Shown here piece by piece: positions 16,321-24,345 of a stretch of DNA of 64,000 bases. Source of the DNA: Methylotenera_A sp046594915 (GTDB lineage: Bacteria; Pseudomonadota; Gammaproteobacteria; Burkholderiales; Methylophilaceae). Each line of letters opens with the position of its first letter. The stretch's first letter is position 1. Location of the stretch: the NCBI GenBank assembly GCA_046594915.1, contig JBKJRC010000009.1, positions 1 through 64,000 of the forward strand. The letters are read 5' to 3'. The notes beneath the pieces are model-generated. The model worked only from the letters and a program-made list of their open reading frames with translations. It had not been told where the DNA came from and did not search any database. The position numbers were made by a program, and so were the translations under genes.

Positions 16321-17709
16321 TTGGCTAGTCCAAATACTGACATATCAACCACCCAATACGATTACGATTTATTTGTGATAGGCGCAGGCTCTGGCGGCGT
16401 GCGCGCTGCACGCATGGCAGCGGGATTAGGTGCAAAAGTAGCAATTGCAGAAGAGCGTTATTTTGGTGGTACTTGCGTTAACGTGGGTTGCGTGCCCAAA
16501 AAACTGTATATGTATGCATCGCAATTTTCTGAGAGTTTTGCGGCTGCGGCTGGTTTTGGCTGGCAAGTGGGCGATTCTTCCTTTACTTGGCCACAGTTGG
16601 TTGCTAATAAAGATAAAGAAATTAATCGCTTACAAGGTGTGTACGATAAATTGCTACGCGATAGCCAAGTCATGGTGCTAAATGGTCGCGCTAGTGTGGC
16701 AGATGCGCATAGTGTGAAAGTGGGCGACAGCATTTATACAGCCGAACGTATTTTGGTGGCAACTGGCGGCTGGCCGTTTGTGCCAGATGTGCAAGGTCGT
16801 GAGCATATTGTCACTTCAAACGAGATTTTTAATATCCCAAAATTGCCTAAAAAAATGGTGATTGTCGGTGGCGGTTATATTGCCGTGGAATTTGCCGGCA
16901 TTTTGCATGGCTTGGGTGTAGATGTGACGATTTTTGAGCGCGGCAGCAAACTATTACGCGGTTTTGATGAAGATGTACGCGATTTCTTAACCGCAGAAAT
17001 GACCAAAAAAGGGATTAAATTGATGTTTAACACGCGTGTAGACAGGATTGTGCAACACGACGAAGGCTTTATCGTCCATACAACCAACGCTGAAACTATT
17101 GCAACTGAGCTGGTGATGTATGCCACTGGGCGTGTACCCAATGCTAAAAATATTGGTCTGGAAGCAATTGGAGTGGACATGGATTATATTGGTGCGATTA
17201 AAGTGAATGATGATTATCAAACCAATGTGCCATCCATTTATGCGTTGGGCGATGTGACGAATCGGGTGAATTTGACGCCTGTGGCGACATCTGAAGGCAT
17301 GACTTTGGTGAATAAATTATATGCTAGCAACTACAAAAAAGTGGATTATGACAATATTCCTACCGCTGTATTTAGCCAGCCTAACATTGGAACGGTTGGT
17401 TTAACCGAAGCGCAAGCGCTGGCAAAATATCCAGCAGATCTTGATATTTATAAAGCGGATTTCAGGCCGATGAAAAATACCTTAAGCGGCAGTCATGAGC
17501 GTACTTTAATGAAAATGATCGTAGTGCGTAGTACCGACAAAGTCGTTGGCATGCACATGGTTGGGCCAGATGCGGGTGAGATTATTCAGGGTTTTGCGGT
17601 GGCGATGCGCGCAGGCGCGACAAAAGCGATATTTGATAGAACGATAGGTATACATCCAACTGCGGCTGAGGAATTTGTCACCATGCGTAAACCTGCGGTG
17701 TCATATTAA
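16321..17709 (+). CDS. gor: Glutathione-disulfide reductase
   Basis: Gor reduces glutathione disulfide with NADPH, using FAD and a redox disulfide. The 462 residues contain the FAD-binding GAGSGGVRAARMAAGLGAKV (about 22-41), the redox-active GGTCVNVGCVPKKL (about 50-63), the NADPH-binding GGGYIAVEFAGILHGLG (about 182-198), and the C-terminal catalytic GIHPTAAEEFV. Length is that of the GR family, and the CVNVGCVPKK form favours glutathione reductase over lipoamide dehydrogenase or mercuric reductase. The start is TTG at 16321 with GAGA upstream. It follows the peroxiredoxin gene after a terminator. Confidence 0.93.
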   Translation: MASPNTDISTTQYDYDLFVIGAGSGGVRAARMAAGLGAKVAIAEERYFGGTCVNVGCVPKKLYMYASQFSESFAAAAGFGWQVGDSSFTWPQLVANKDKEINRLQGVYDKLLRDSQVMVLNGRASVADAHSVKVGDSIYTAERILVATGGWPFVPDVQGREHIVTSNEIFNIPKLPKKMVIVGGGYIAVEFAGILHGLGVDVTIFERGSKLLRGFDEDVRDFLTAEMTKKGIKLMFNTRVDRIVQHDEGFIVHTTNAETIATELVMYATGRVPNAKNIGLEAIGVDMDYIGAIKVNDDYQTNVPSIYALGDVTNRVNLTPVATSEGMTLVNKLYASNYKKVDYDNIPTAVFSQPNIGTVGLTEAQALAKYPADLDIYKADFRPMKNTLSGSHERTLMKMIVVRSTDKVVGMHMVGPDAGEIIQGFAVAMRAGATKAIFDRTIGIHPTAAEEFVTMRKPAVSY

Positions 17710-17726
17710 CGCATTTTAAGTATCAA

Positions 17727-17762
17727 AAATCACAGTAATCTTGCCTAGTATTGCTGTGATTT
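17727..17762. terminator. Possible weak terminator between gor and nasA
   Basis: AAATCACAG (17727-17735) pairs with CTGTGATTT (17754-17762) around an 18-base loop that can extend the stem with AAT/ATT. The T-run is short. It lies between convergent genes, so a terminator role is likely but not strong. Confidence 0.4.
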
Positions 17763-17886
17763 AACGACCACTTAACACTATTTTTTGATTAAAAATTTGG
17801 GTTAACTTCTAAATTTACAGCGTATTTGCACTATAAAATTTGCCGAACATCTGCACTTTTAGAGCTTGCCGTGAGTTTACACTTCT

Positions 17887-20610
17887 TTAAAATTTCCCGT
17901 GCATTTGCACTAGTTTCTTCAGTTCTGGCGTACACGATCCGCATTCTGTGCCGCATTTGAGTTTATTTTGCAAAGTGAGTAAATCGGCCCCTAGTTCAAT
18001 AGTATCGACAATTTCATTTTGCGATACATCCAGGCAATTACACACAATTTTGCCGCGGCCTCTTTGTCCAGTTGGCGGTGCAAGCACGGGCGCTAGTGCC
18101 CAACGCCGCAATTCATCAGTAAAGCTACCACTCGACATGACCTCTTTTAACCAATCGGCCGCCAGCGTTTCGCCCATTAAACGCACGCCAGTCACTTGAT
18201 CATTTTCAACTAAAATACGTTTGCTGATACCGCGCTTCGCATCATTGTAATTTAATAATGGCCTGTCATCGGTCATACCCAAAATGCTATCGATTCGGTC
18301 GATTAAATCAGCTTCTGGATTAATTGTATGTGCCGCGCGCAATATCAGCATGCCAATACCATTGGCTGATTCGCGGCCAAACAAGCCGCAACTGGCATAT
18401 TCAAAATGCGTTAACAAACCGCGTATTTTTTGCAGCATGTCCAAGCTATTAACCGCGCGCATCACCGTCATGCGCCAAGGTAATTCTAGTTTTTCGATTT
18501 TAATAGCAGTATGTTTAAGCTCTGGCTGCTTTGAGGTTTTATCAAAATTGGGCGGCATGAGCGCATTAACACCTAAACCATGCATAAATTGGCTGCCCCA
18601 GTGCATGGCAATAAACGTTTGCGAAGGCTGTACATCGCTTGATGCTTGCACAGGTAACACAAGGATTCCGCGCTTATTTTGCACTTTGACAATATCGCCA
18701 TTTTTAATACTGCGGCGCATCATGTCATCCGCGTTCATCTGTATGGCGGGTTCTTCTACATGATTAAATAATTGCGCAGTCGTGCCAGTACGGCTCATGC
18801 CGTGCCATTGATCGCGCAGCCGGCCGGTGAGCAAATGCAGTGGATGGCGGGCGTCGGTTTTGTCGGCAGTGCCTTTGTAAACAGTATTTAAAAACTGTGC
18901 TTTGCCATCGGGTTTCTGGAAAATTCCATCCGCATAAAGCCGCGCCAAACCTTGTGATTCACCGGTTTTAAATGGCCATTGTTGCGGACCTTGTTCATTT
19001 AACAAAGCATAACTTAAACCAGTAATATCTAAATCGCGTCCGCGTGTGGTTTCTCGGTGCTCGTTAAAAATATCTTCTGTCGTATCAAAGGCAAACAAAT
19101 GTGTATTTTTAACATCATTTTTTAACAGTCTTTTTTCTAAGCGTTGCGCAAAATCGACCATAATGGCCCAATCATGTTTGGCTTCAGCAGGCGGCGGCAC
19201 AGCAGGATTAACGCGCGTGATTCGGCGCTCCGAATTAGTGACAGTACCTTCTTTTTCGCCCCAGGTGCTGGCCGGTAACAACACATCGGCATAGGCGCAT
19301 GTGTCGGTATTATTGTAGGCATCTTGCACCACCACCAATTCGGCATTATTTAGCGCGTTAAGTACGTTATTTAAATCAGGCATAGAATGCGCTGGGTTAG
19401 TACAAGCAATCCAAATCGCTTTGATTTCACCGGCTTTTACTGCATCAAACATTTCAATCGCCGTTTTGCCTGCGGTTTCAGGTACGGAATCTATGCCCCA
19501 CAATTTAGCCACTTCTGCGCGATGTTCGGCATTATTCAAATCGCGGTGCCCAGAGAGTAAATTCGCCATTCCGCCCACTTCGCGCCCACCCATCGCATTT
19601 GGTTGACCAGTGAGTGAGAAAGGCCCTGCGCCTTTTTTGCCGATTTGGCCAGTGGCTAAGTGCAGATTAATTAGCGCGGCATTTTTTTCCGTGCCATGAA
19701 TACTTTGATTTAAGCCCATGCAATACATGCTTAACGTTGGCCCTGCGCCAAACCACTTGGCCGCTTGAATGATATCGGATTGCTTAATACCGCAAATATC
19801 CGCCACCATTTTTGGCGTATATTCGCGCAGGGTTTCTTTTAAATCATCAAAACCGTTGGTATGCGCGTTAATAAAGGCCATATCCAGCAAGCCTTCCCAC
19901 AGCATCACATGCAATAAGCCATTAAATAAGGCAACATCGGTGCCAGGCAAAATAGCCAGATGCAAATCGGCAGAACGCGCGGTATCGGTTTTGCGCGGAT
20001 CCACCACCACAATTTTTAAATTAGGATTTTTGGCTTTGGCGTCTTCAATGCGCCTGAAAATAATTGGGTGCGCAAAAGCGGTATTACTGCCTGCAATAAA
20101 TAAGCAGTTGGTATGGTCAATATCTTCATAACAAGCGGGTGGTGCGTCTGCGCCCAACGTTACTTTATAACCTGCGACAGCCGAACTCATGCATAAACGT
20201 GAATTAGTATCCACATTATTAGTACCAATTAAGCCTTTGGCCAGCTTATTAAATACATAATAATCTTCGGTTAGCAATTGGCCAGAGATATAAAATGCCA
20301 CCGAATCTGGCCCATGTGCTTCGATAATTTGCGCGAATTTTTCGGTTAAGTAATCCAGCGAAATATCCCACGAAACGCGTTTGCGCGGTGCTTCGCGGCT
20401 TAAACGCATTTCTGGATACAGCAAACGATTATCCAGTTTTGCGGTTAAGTGCAGCGTTGCGCCTTTGGTGCACAGGCGGCCAAAATTAGCAGGGTGCTCT
20501 GCATCGCCTTTTACATCAATTATTTTGTCATTTTGTGAGTGAATAATCACGCCGCAACCAACACCGCAGTAGCAACACGTACTTTTAGTTTGTTTAATTA
20601 AAGCGTTCAA
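17887..20610 (-). CDS. nasA: Assimilatory nitrate reductase, catalytic subunit (NasA/NasC type)
   Basis: Cytoplasmic molybdenum enzyme that reduces nitrate to nitrite for assimilation. The 907 residues begin with a [4Fe-4S] site (TCCYCGVGCGV near 11-21, completed by LCTKG near 47), then a bis-MGD molybdopterin oxidoreductase core (SRLCMSSAVAGYK, TGQPNAMGGREVGGMANLL). A C-terminal BFD-like [2Fe-2S] domain (KIVCNCLDVSQNEIVDTI, then KCGTECGSCTPELKKL) marks the one-chain assimilatory type that receives electrons through its own Fe-S domain. The only usable start is TTG at 20610, because the first cluster cysteines follow at once. It is the last gene of the nitrate locus, 15 bases after nirD. Confidence 0.96.
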   Translation of the reverse strand: MNALIKQTKSTCCYCGVGCGVIIHSQNDKIIDVKGDAEHPANFGRLCTKGATLHLTAKLDNRLLYPEMRLSREAPRKRVSWDISLDYLTEKFAQIIEAHGPDSVAFYISGQLLTEDYYVFNKLAKGLIGTNNVDTNSRLCMSSAVAGYKVTLGADAPPACYEDIDHTNCLFIAGSNTAFAHPIIFRRIEDAKAKNPNLKIVVVDPRKTDTARSADLHLAILPGTDVALFNGLLHVMLWEGLLDMAFINAHTNGFDDLKETLREYTPKMVADICGIKQSDIIQAAKWFGAGPTLSMYCMGLNQSIHGTEKNAALINLHLATGQIGKKGAGPFSLTGQPNAMGGREVGGMANLLSGHRDLNNAEHRAEVAKLWGIDSVPETAGKTAIEMFDAVKAGEIKAIWIACTNPAHSMPDLNNVLNALNNAELVVVQDAYNNTDTCAYADVLLPASTWGEKEGTVTNSERRITRVNPAVPPPAEAKHDWAIMVDFAQRLEKRLLKNDVKNTHLFAFDTTEDIFNEHRETTRGRDLDITGLSYALLNEQGPQQWPFKTGESQGLARLYADGIFQKPDGKAQFLNTVYKGTADKTDARHPLHLLTGRLRDQWHGMSRTGTTAQLFNHVEEPAIQMNADDMMRRSIKNGDIVKVQNKRGILVLPVQASSDVQPSQTFIAMHWGSQFMHGLGVNALMPPNFDKTSKQPELKHTAIKIEKLELPWRMTVMRAVNSLDMLQKIRGLLTHFEYASCGLFGRESANGIGMLILRAAHTINPEADLIDRIDSILGMTDDRPLLNYNDAKRGISKRILVENDQVTGVRLMGETLAADWLKEVMSSGSFTDELRRWALAPVLAPPTGQRGRGKIVCNCLDVSQNEIVDTIELGADLLTLQNKLKCGTECGSCTPELKKLVQMHGKF

Positions 20611-20625
20611 TTGAATGGTCTTTAT

Positions 20626-20958
20626 TTACTGGCTTTTTAATTCCAAATACACAAAGCCGTCTTCCACTTTGGTATTAAAACAGGCAGTTTCGCCCACATC
20701 GGGTTCTTCGGCCTTGCCATCTACCAAGCTGATTTTCCAGGAATGCAAAGGGCAAGCGACTTTATCGCCATACACAATGCCTTGCGATAAAGGCCCACCT
20801 TTGTGCGGACAGGTATTATTAATGGCAAAAATGCGATCATCTTCGGTGCGAAAAACGCCAATGTCGAATTCTTTTTGTTCGCTATCTTTTGTGCGGACAA
20901 TGCGCGCACCTAATTTAGGGATTTCATCAAACGGCGCTACTTTAACCCAATTGCTCAT
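20626..20958 (-). CDS. nirD: Assimilatory nitrite reductase small subunit, Rieske type
   Basis: Small partner of NirB in NAD(P)H-dependent nitrite reduction to ammonium. The 110 residues form a Rieske-like domain with both ligand pairs present: CPHKGGPLSQG near 50 (Cys-x-His) and CPLHSWKI near 69 (Cys-x2-His). E. coli NirD has lost these ligands, so this form can be expected to hold a [2Fe-2S] cluster. AAAGG precedes the ATG. It lies between the kinase-phosphatase gene and nasA, apart from nirB, although the two subunits work together. Confidence 0.93.
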   Translation of the reverse strand: MSNWVKVAPFDEIPKLGARIVRTKDSEQKEFDIGVFRTEDDRIFAINNTCPHKGGPLSQGIVYGDKVACPLHSWKISLVDGKAEEPDVGETACFNTKVEDGFVYLELKSQ

Positions 20959-21082
20959 GTTTTAACCTTTGACCTAACTAACTTTTTAAAATATAAAGCT
21001 TGAAATATGCAAAAAACGTTGAAAAGACTTAACAACAAAATACTGACAACTTTTAAAAATTCATATGTAGCAAAACCATCAT

Positions 21083-22777
21083 TTAAGAAACCAGCAATAA
21101 ATATATTAAGAATATATTGATGATAAAAGAAAAAATAGCAATCCATTGCCATTTTACCAGTCTGGCGCGTGCGATTAATGGCGTGCGTGCAGGCGTTAAA
21201 AGTGGTTTAAGCTCGCCATGTTCCAGCGCAAGCAGCATTTCTTCTGCTGTTTCAAAACGTGTTTTAGGGTCGCGCGCAACCGCTTTTAAGATAATATTTT
21301 CCAGCCAATAGGGAATATCAGGCCGATAGCGTGTTAGCGGCGTGGGCACGCCAAATTTAGGATGCTGAAATGGCTCAACCTCGCCATATGGATATTTACG
21401 CGTGAGCAAATGATACAGCGTCACACCTGCGGCATAAATATCGGTTTGCGGATTTGCTACTACACCCTCAAATAATTCAGGTGCCATAAAACTAGGCGTG
21501 CCCGGGTTTTGCGTCGCGCCAATGATCTCAGCGCCAGTACTTAATGCCACACCTAGGTCTAAAATGCGTAAACGCTGGTCGCTGGCTTGATGAATATTGG
21601 CGGGTTTAAGGTCGCGATGCACAATACTCAAGCGGTGCAGCGCACCAATACCGCGCAGCATGTCCATGCCAATTTTAGCCGTGCCCGCCACAGTGAAATA
21701 GTGACCATTATCCAAGCGCTGTTGCAGGGTTGCGCCTTCGTACCAGCTCATCACAAAATATAATTTGCTGCGATTTTCAAGTGACAAGGTTAGCACTTGC
21801 GGCACATATTGCGATACAACACGCTTGCCCAGCCATTCTTCGTTTAATAAACCGTTGCAACTTTCAATATCGCTAGTGAGCGCGGGTTGTAATGTTTTTA
21901 GTACAAATAGTTGTTTGGTACTTTTTTGACGCACTTTATACAGCAAACTGGCGCGCGATTCATGCAAAATTTCTTCTACGATAAAGTCATCAATCGATTC
22001 ATTAATCGCCAATTTAGGCGGCAGGGCTAGATGTTTCCCACCCGCGATACGCTCACTTAAAGTATCTGCGCCCAACGCGGTGATTTTAACCACTACGGCT
22101 GTCGAATTATCAGCACTGTGCTGATGCAAAGCCGTTTTGGTTAAGTGATCGGCAATCATTTGGACGCTGTTGAATTTTTTTAAGCCATCATGAATGGCTT
22201 TTCCGCCCAAAGTTTCCCATACGCCATCGGTCATTAACGCAAAAATATCGCCAATTTGCAATGCACCTTCGGTTAAATCCACCGATAAATGCGCATCTAA
22301 TCCAACCGCGCGTTTTAGCACATGGCGCATGTCTGGCCTATCCCACACATGGTCAGTGGTGAGTTGAGTTAACACATTACCGCGCAGCAAATAAATGCGG
22401 GTGTCGCCGACATGTGCCAGATAATAGCGTTGCCCGCGCAATATAATGAGCGAAAGCGTGGTCGCCATGCCGGCTAAATCGCGGTTGGCATTGGCTTGCG
22501 AAATCAACCAGCGATTGGCGGCGGTAATCACTTTATCCAATGCGGTGGGCGGCTCCCAAGTATCTGGCGTGGCATAATAATCGGTTGAAATGTTGCGAAT
22601 CGTCATCTCGGATGCTTCGCCACCACCCGCGTTGCCGCTGACACCATCGGCCACTGCGATGAGCGAGCCTTTAATGTTGAGCTGATCGTTAATTGGCGTG
22701 ACCACGCCTACGTAATCTTCATTACGCTCACGCGGGCCAGTCAGGCTGGATTGACCTATTTCAAATTTGAGTGACAT
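21083..22777 (-). CDS. PP2C phosphatase - Ser/Thr protein kinase fusion, membrane-anchored
   Basis: A 564-residue fusion. Residues about 1-235 form a PP2C-type phosphatase with its metal-binding motifs intact: RNEDYVG, VADGVSGN, VGDTRIYLLRG, LMTDGVWE and DNSTAVV. Residues about 265-520 form a Hanks-type kinase with the ATP lysine in FVLKTLQP, catalytic HRDLKPANIHQ, a DLG in place of DFG, and the P+1 segment GTPSFMAPELFEG. The glycine loop looks degenerate. A C-terminal hydrophobic segment (about 541-563) would anchor it in the membrane, domains inside. It sits within the nitrate locus between the transporter and nirD, suggesting phospho-control of nitrate uptake or reduction; the substrate is unknown. 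Confidence 0.9.
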   Translation of the reverse strand: MSLKFEIGQSSLTGPRERNEDYVGVVTPINDQLNIKGSLIAVADGVSGNAGGGEASEMTIRNISTDYYATPDTWEPPTALDKVITAANRWLISQANANRDLAGMATTLSLIILRGQRYYLAHVGDTRIYLLRGNVLTQLTTDHVWDRPDMRHVLKRAVGLDAHLSVDLTEGALQIGDIFALMTDGVWETLGGKAIHDGLKKFNSVQMIADHLTKTALHQHSADNSTAVVVKITALGADTLSERIAGGKHLALPPKLAINESIDDFIVEEILHESRASLLYKVRQKSTKQLFVLKTLQPALTSDIESCNGLLNEEWLGKRVVSQYVPQVLTLSLENRSKLYFVMSWYEGATLQQRLDNGHYFTVAGTAKIGMDMLRGIGALHRLSIVHRDLKPANIHQASDQRLRILDLGVALSTGAEIIGATQNPGTPSFMAPELFEGVVANPQTDIYAAGVTLYHLLTRKYPYGEVEPFQHPKFGVPTPLTRYRPDIPYWLENIILKAVARDPKTRFETAEEMLLALEHGELKPLLTPARTPLIARARLVKWQWIAIFSFIINIFLIYLLLVS

Positions 22778-22797
22778 TAGCGCAGGGTGTAAAGATT

Positions 22798-22959
22798 TTA
22801 TGCTTTTGATTTAAACCAAAACCAGCCATTTAAACTTAAGAATAAAAATAAGCCAATATCCAGCAGTGGCCAGTATTTTGGGTTATTTAAAAATACGCCC
22901 AATACAATTAAACTGGCGCACGCAAACGAGATTAAACACATGATGATTTTAAAAGGCAT
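22798..22959 (-). CDS. Small hydrophobic protein (53 aa) in the nitrate locus
   Basis: A 53-codon frame read from the minus strand, beginning MPFKIIMCLISFACASLIVL and ending GWFWFKSKA. It has two likely membrane helices joined by a short NNPKYWP turn, then an aromatic and Lys-rich tail. It fits neatly between the transporter gene (30 bases upstream) and the phosphatase-kinase gene (20 bases downstream) on the same strand. No clear ribosome binding site is present. No family is recognised. Small membrane proteins in such positions often act on the adjacent transporter, but that is inference. Confidence 0.5.
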   Translation of the reverse strand: MPFKIIMCLISFACASLIVLGVFLNNPKYWPLLDIGLFLFLSLNGWFWFKSKA

Positions 22960-22988
22960 AGTTTACTTAATCATTAAATAATCGCAGA

Positions 22989-24200
22989 TTATACTTTAGC
23001 GGCGGTATTTACCGCACTACCCCAAGTGGTTCTCCAGCGCGTTTTTACGCCACTTAATCCAATCATTGCTAATACTGCCAGCCCAGCAAAAATCATTAAA
23101 CCAATTTGATAGCTTCCAGTTGCTTGCTTAACATAACCCAAGCTGGCCGCCAGGTAAAAACCACCGATACCACCTGCCATGCCCACTAAGCCAGTCATTA
23201 CGCCGATTTCTTTGCGAAAACGTTGCGGCACTAATTGAAATACTGCGCCATTACCCATACCTAATACCGCCATCACGGGAATAATAATGGCCAAAGCTAA
23301 TTGGTAAGTGGGTTGCCCAAAACTCATCACAAATAGCAAGATTGCGGCAATTGAATACATCGTGAGCAAGGTGCGAATGCCGCCTATACGGTCAGCAATC
23401 ATGCCGCCGATTGGTCGCACCAATGAGCCTGCAAACACGCAGGCAGCCGTGCAATAGCCTGCGACCACTGGGCCTAAACTGTATAAGTCATTAAAATAAA
23501 TAGTTAAAGATGATGCCAGACCAACAAAGCCGCCAAAAGTCACGCTATAAAAAAACATAAACCACCAGGCGTCTTTGTCTTTTAATATTGCCATATATTG
23601 ACTTAATGATTTGGCAGCGGGCGTGTCAGGGCTATCTTTTGCAAAAATCAAGTACACAGCAAAGGCGATGCCCAGTGGAATTAACGCTAAACCGAATACG
23701 TTATTCCAGCCATAAGCAACTGCCAAACTTGGCGCAAATAGTGCGGCAAATACAGTGCCAGAATTACCTGCTCCCGCAATACCTAAAGCGGTGCCTTGAT
23801 GCTCTGGTGGATACCAGCGGCTGGCTAAAGGTAGGGCAACTGCGAATGCCGCACCTGCAAAACCCAAACCAATGCCCAGCATTAATGTTTGTTGGAATGT
23901 GTGTAACCCGTGCAGCCAAGCCGTTAATAAACTTAAAATAACGATGATTTGCCCAATGCTGCCCGCATTTTTAGGCTTGATTTGGTCTACCAAAACGCCC
24001 ATCAGGATGCGCAATAATGCGCCTGCAAGCACGGGAGTAGCGACCATTAAGCCTTTTTGTGCTGGGGTTAAATGTAAATCGGTGGCAATTTGCACTGCCA
24101 GCGGACCTAGCAAAACCCACACCATAAAACTTAAATCAAAATACAAAAATGAAGATAATAAGGTTGGCGTGTGGCCAGCTTTCCAAAAACTGCTTTTCAT
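22989..24200 (-). CDS. Nitrate/nitrite transporter, NarK/NasA-type MFS (NNP family)
   Basis: A 403-residue inner-membrane transporter with about twelve hydrophobic helices. Both nitrate-nitrite-porter signatures are present: GIAGAGNSGTVFAALFAP near residue 139 and GMGNGAVFQLVPQRF near 315, with the conserved Arg-rich cytosolic loops. Length matches single-domain NarK/NasA proteins. AGGAA precedes the ATG. It adds a second nitrate entry route beside the ABC system and lies between nirB and the small membrane ORF. Whether it takes up nitrate or exports nitrite cannot be read from sequence alone; the assimilatory setting favours uptake. Confidence 0.93.
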   Translation of the reverse strand: MKSSFWKAGHTPTLLSSFLYFDLSFMVWVLLGPLAVQIATDLHLTPAQKGLMVATPVLAGALLRILMGVLVDQIKPKNAGSIGQIIVILSLLTAWLHGLHTFQQTLMLGIGLGFAGAAFAVALPLASRWYPPEHQGTALGIAGAGNSGTVFAALFAPSLAVAYGWNNVFGLALIPLGIAFAVYLIFAKDSPDTPAAKSLSQYMAILKDKDAWWFMFFYSVTFGGFVGLASSLTIYFNDLYSLGPVVAGYCTAACVFAGSLVRPIGGMIADRIGGIRTLLTMYSIAAILLFVMSFGQPTYQLALAIIIPVMAVLGMGNGAVFQLVPQRFRKEIGVMTGLVGMAGGIGGFYLAASLGYVKQATGSYQIGLMIFAGLAVLAMIGLSGVKTRWRTTWGSAVNTAAKV

Positions 24201-24259
24201 GGGTTAATTCCTAAGGTGGATTCTTAAACTTAATTGTTAAAAGTGATTTATTTGAGCCA

Positions 24260-24291
24260 CAGAAAGCGCAGCAATGCTGCTGCGCTTTCTG
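24260..24291 (-). promoter_or_regulatory. Perfect 14-bp hairpin between nirB and the nitrate transporter gene
   Basis: CAGAAAGCGCAGCA (24260-24273) pairs perfectly with TGCTGCGCTTTCTG (24278-24291) around a 4-base loop. No T-run follows on either strand, so it is not a standard terminator. It lies 55 bases after nirB and 59 bases before the transporter start, so it may set mRNA stability or differential expression within the operon. Confidence 0.7.
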
Positions 24292-24345
24292 GCATTAAGT
24301 TTTTTAACGGTTTTTAAATGTTAAGTGTATTTAAGTGTTAATTAT

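Noticed and set aside
24260..24291. Hairpin upstream of the nitrate transporter gene as another ANTAR target
   Set aside because: There is only one hairpin, its hexaloop reading AGCATT lacks G at position 4, and no terminator follows.
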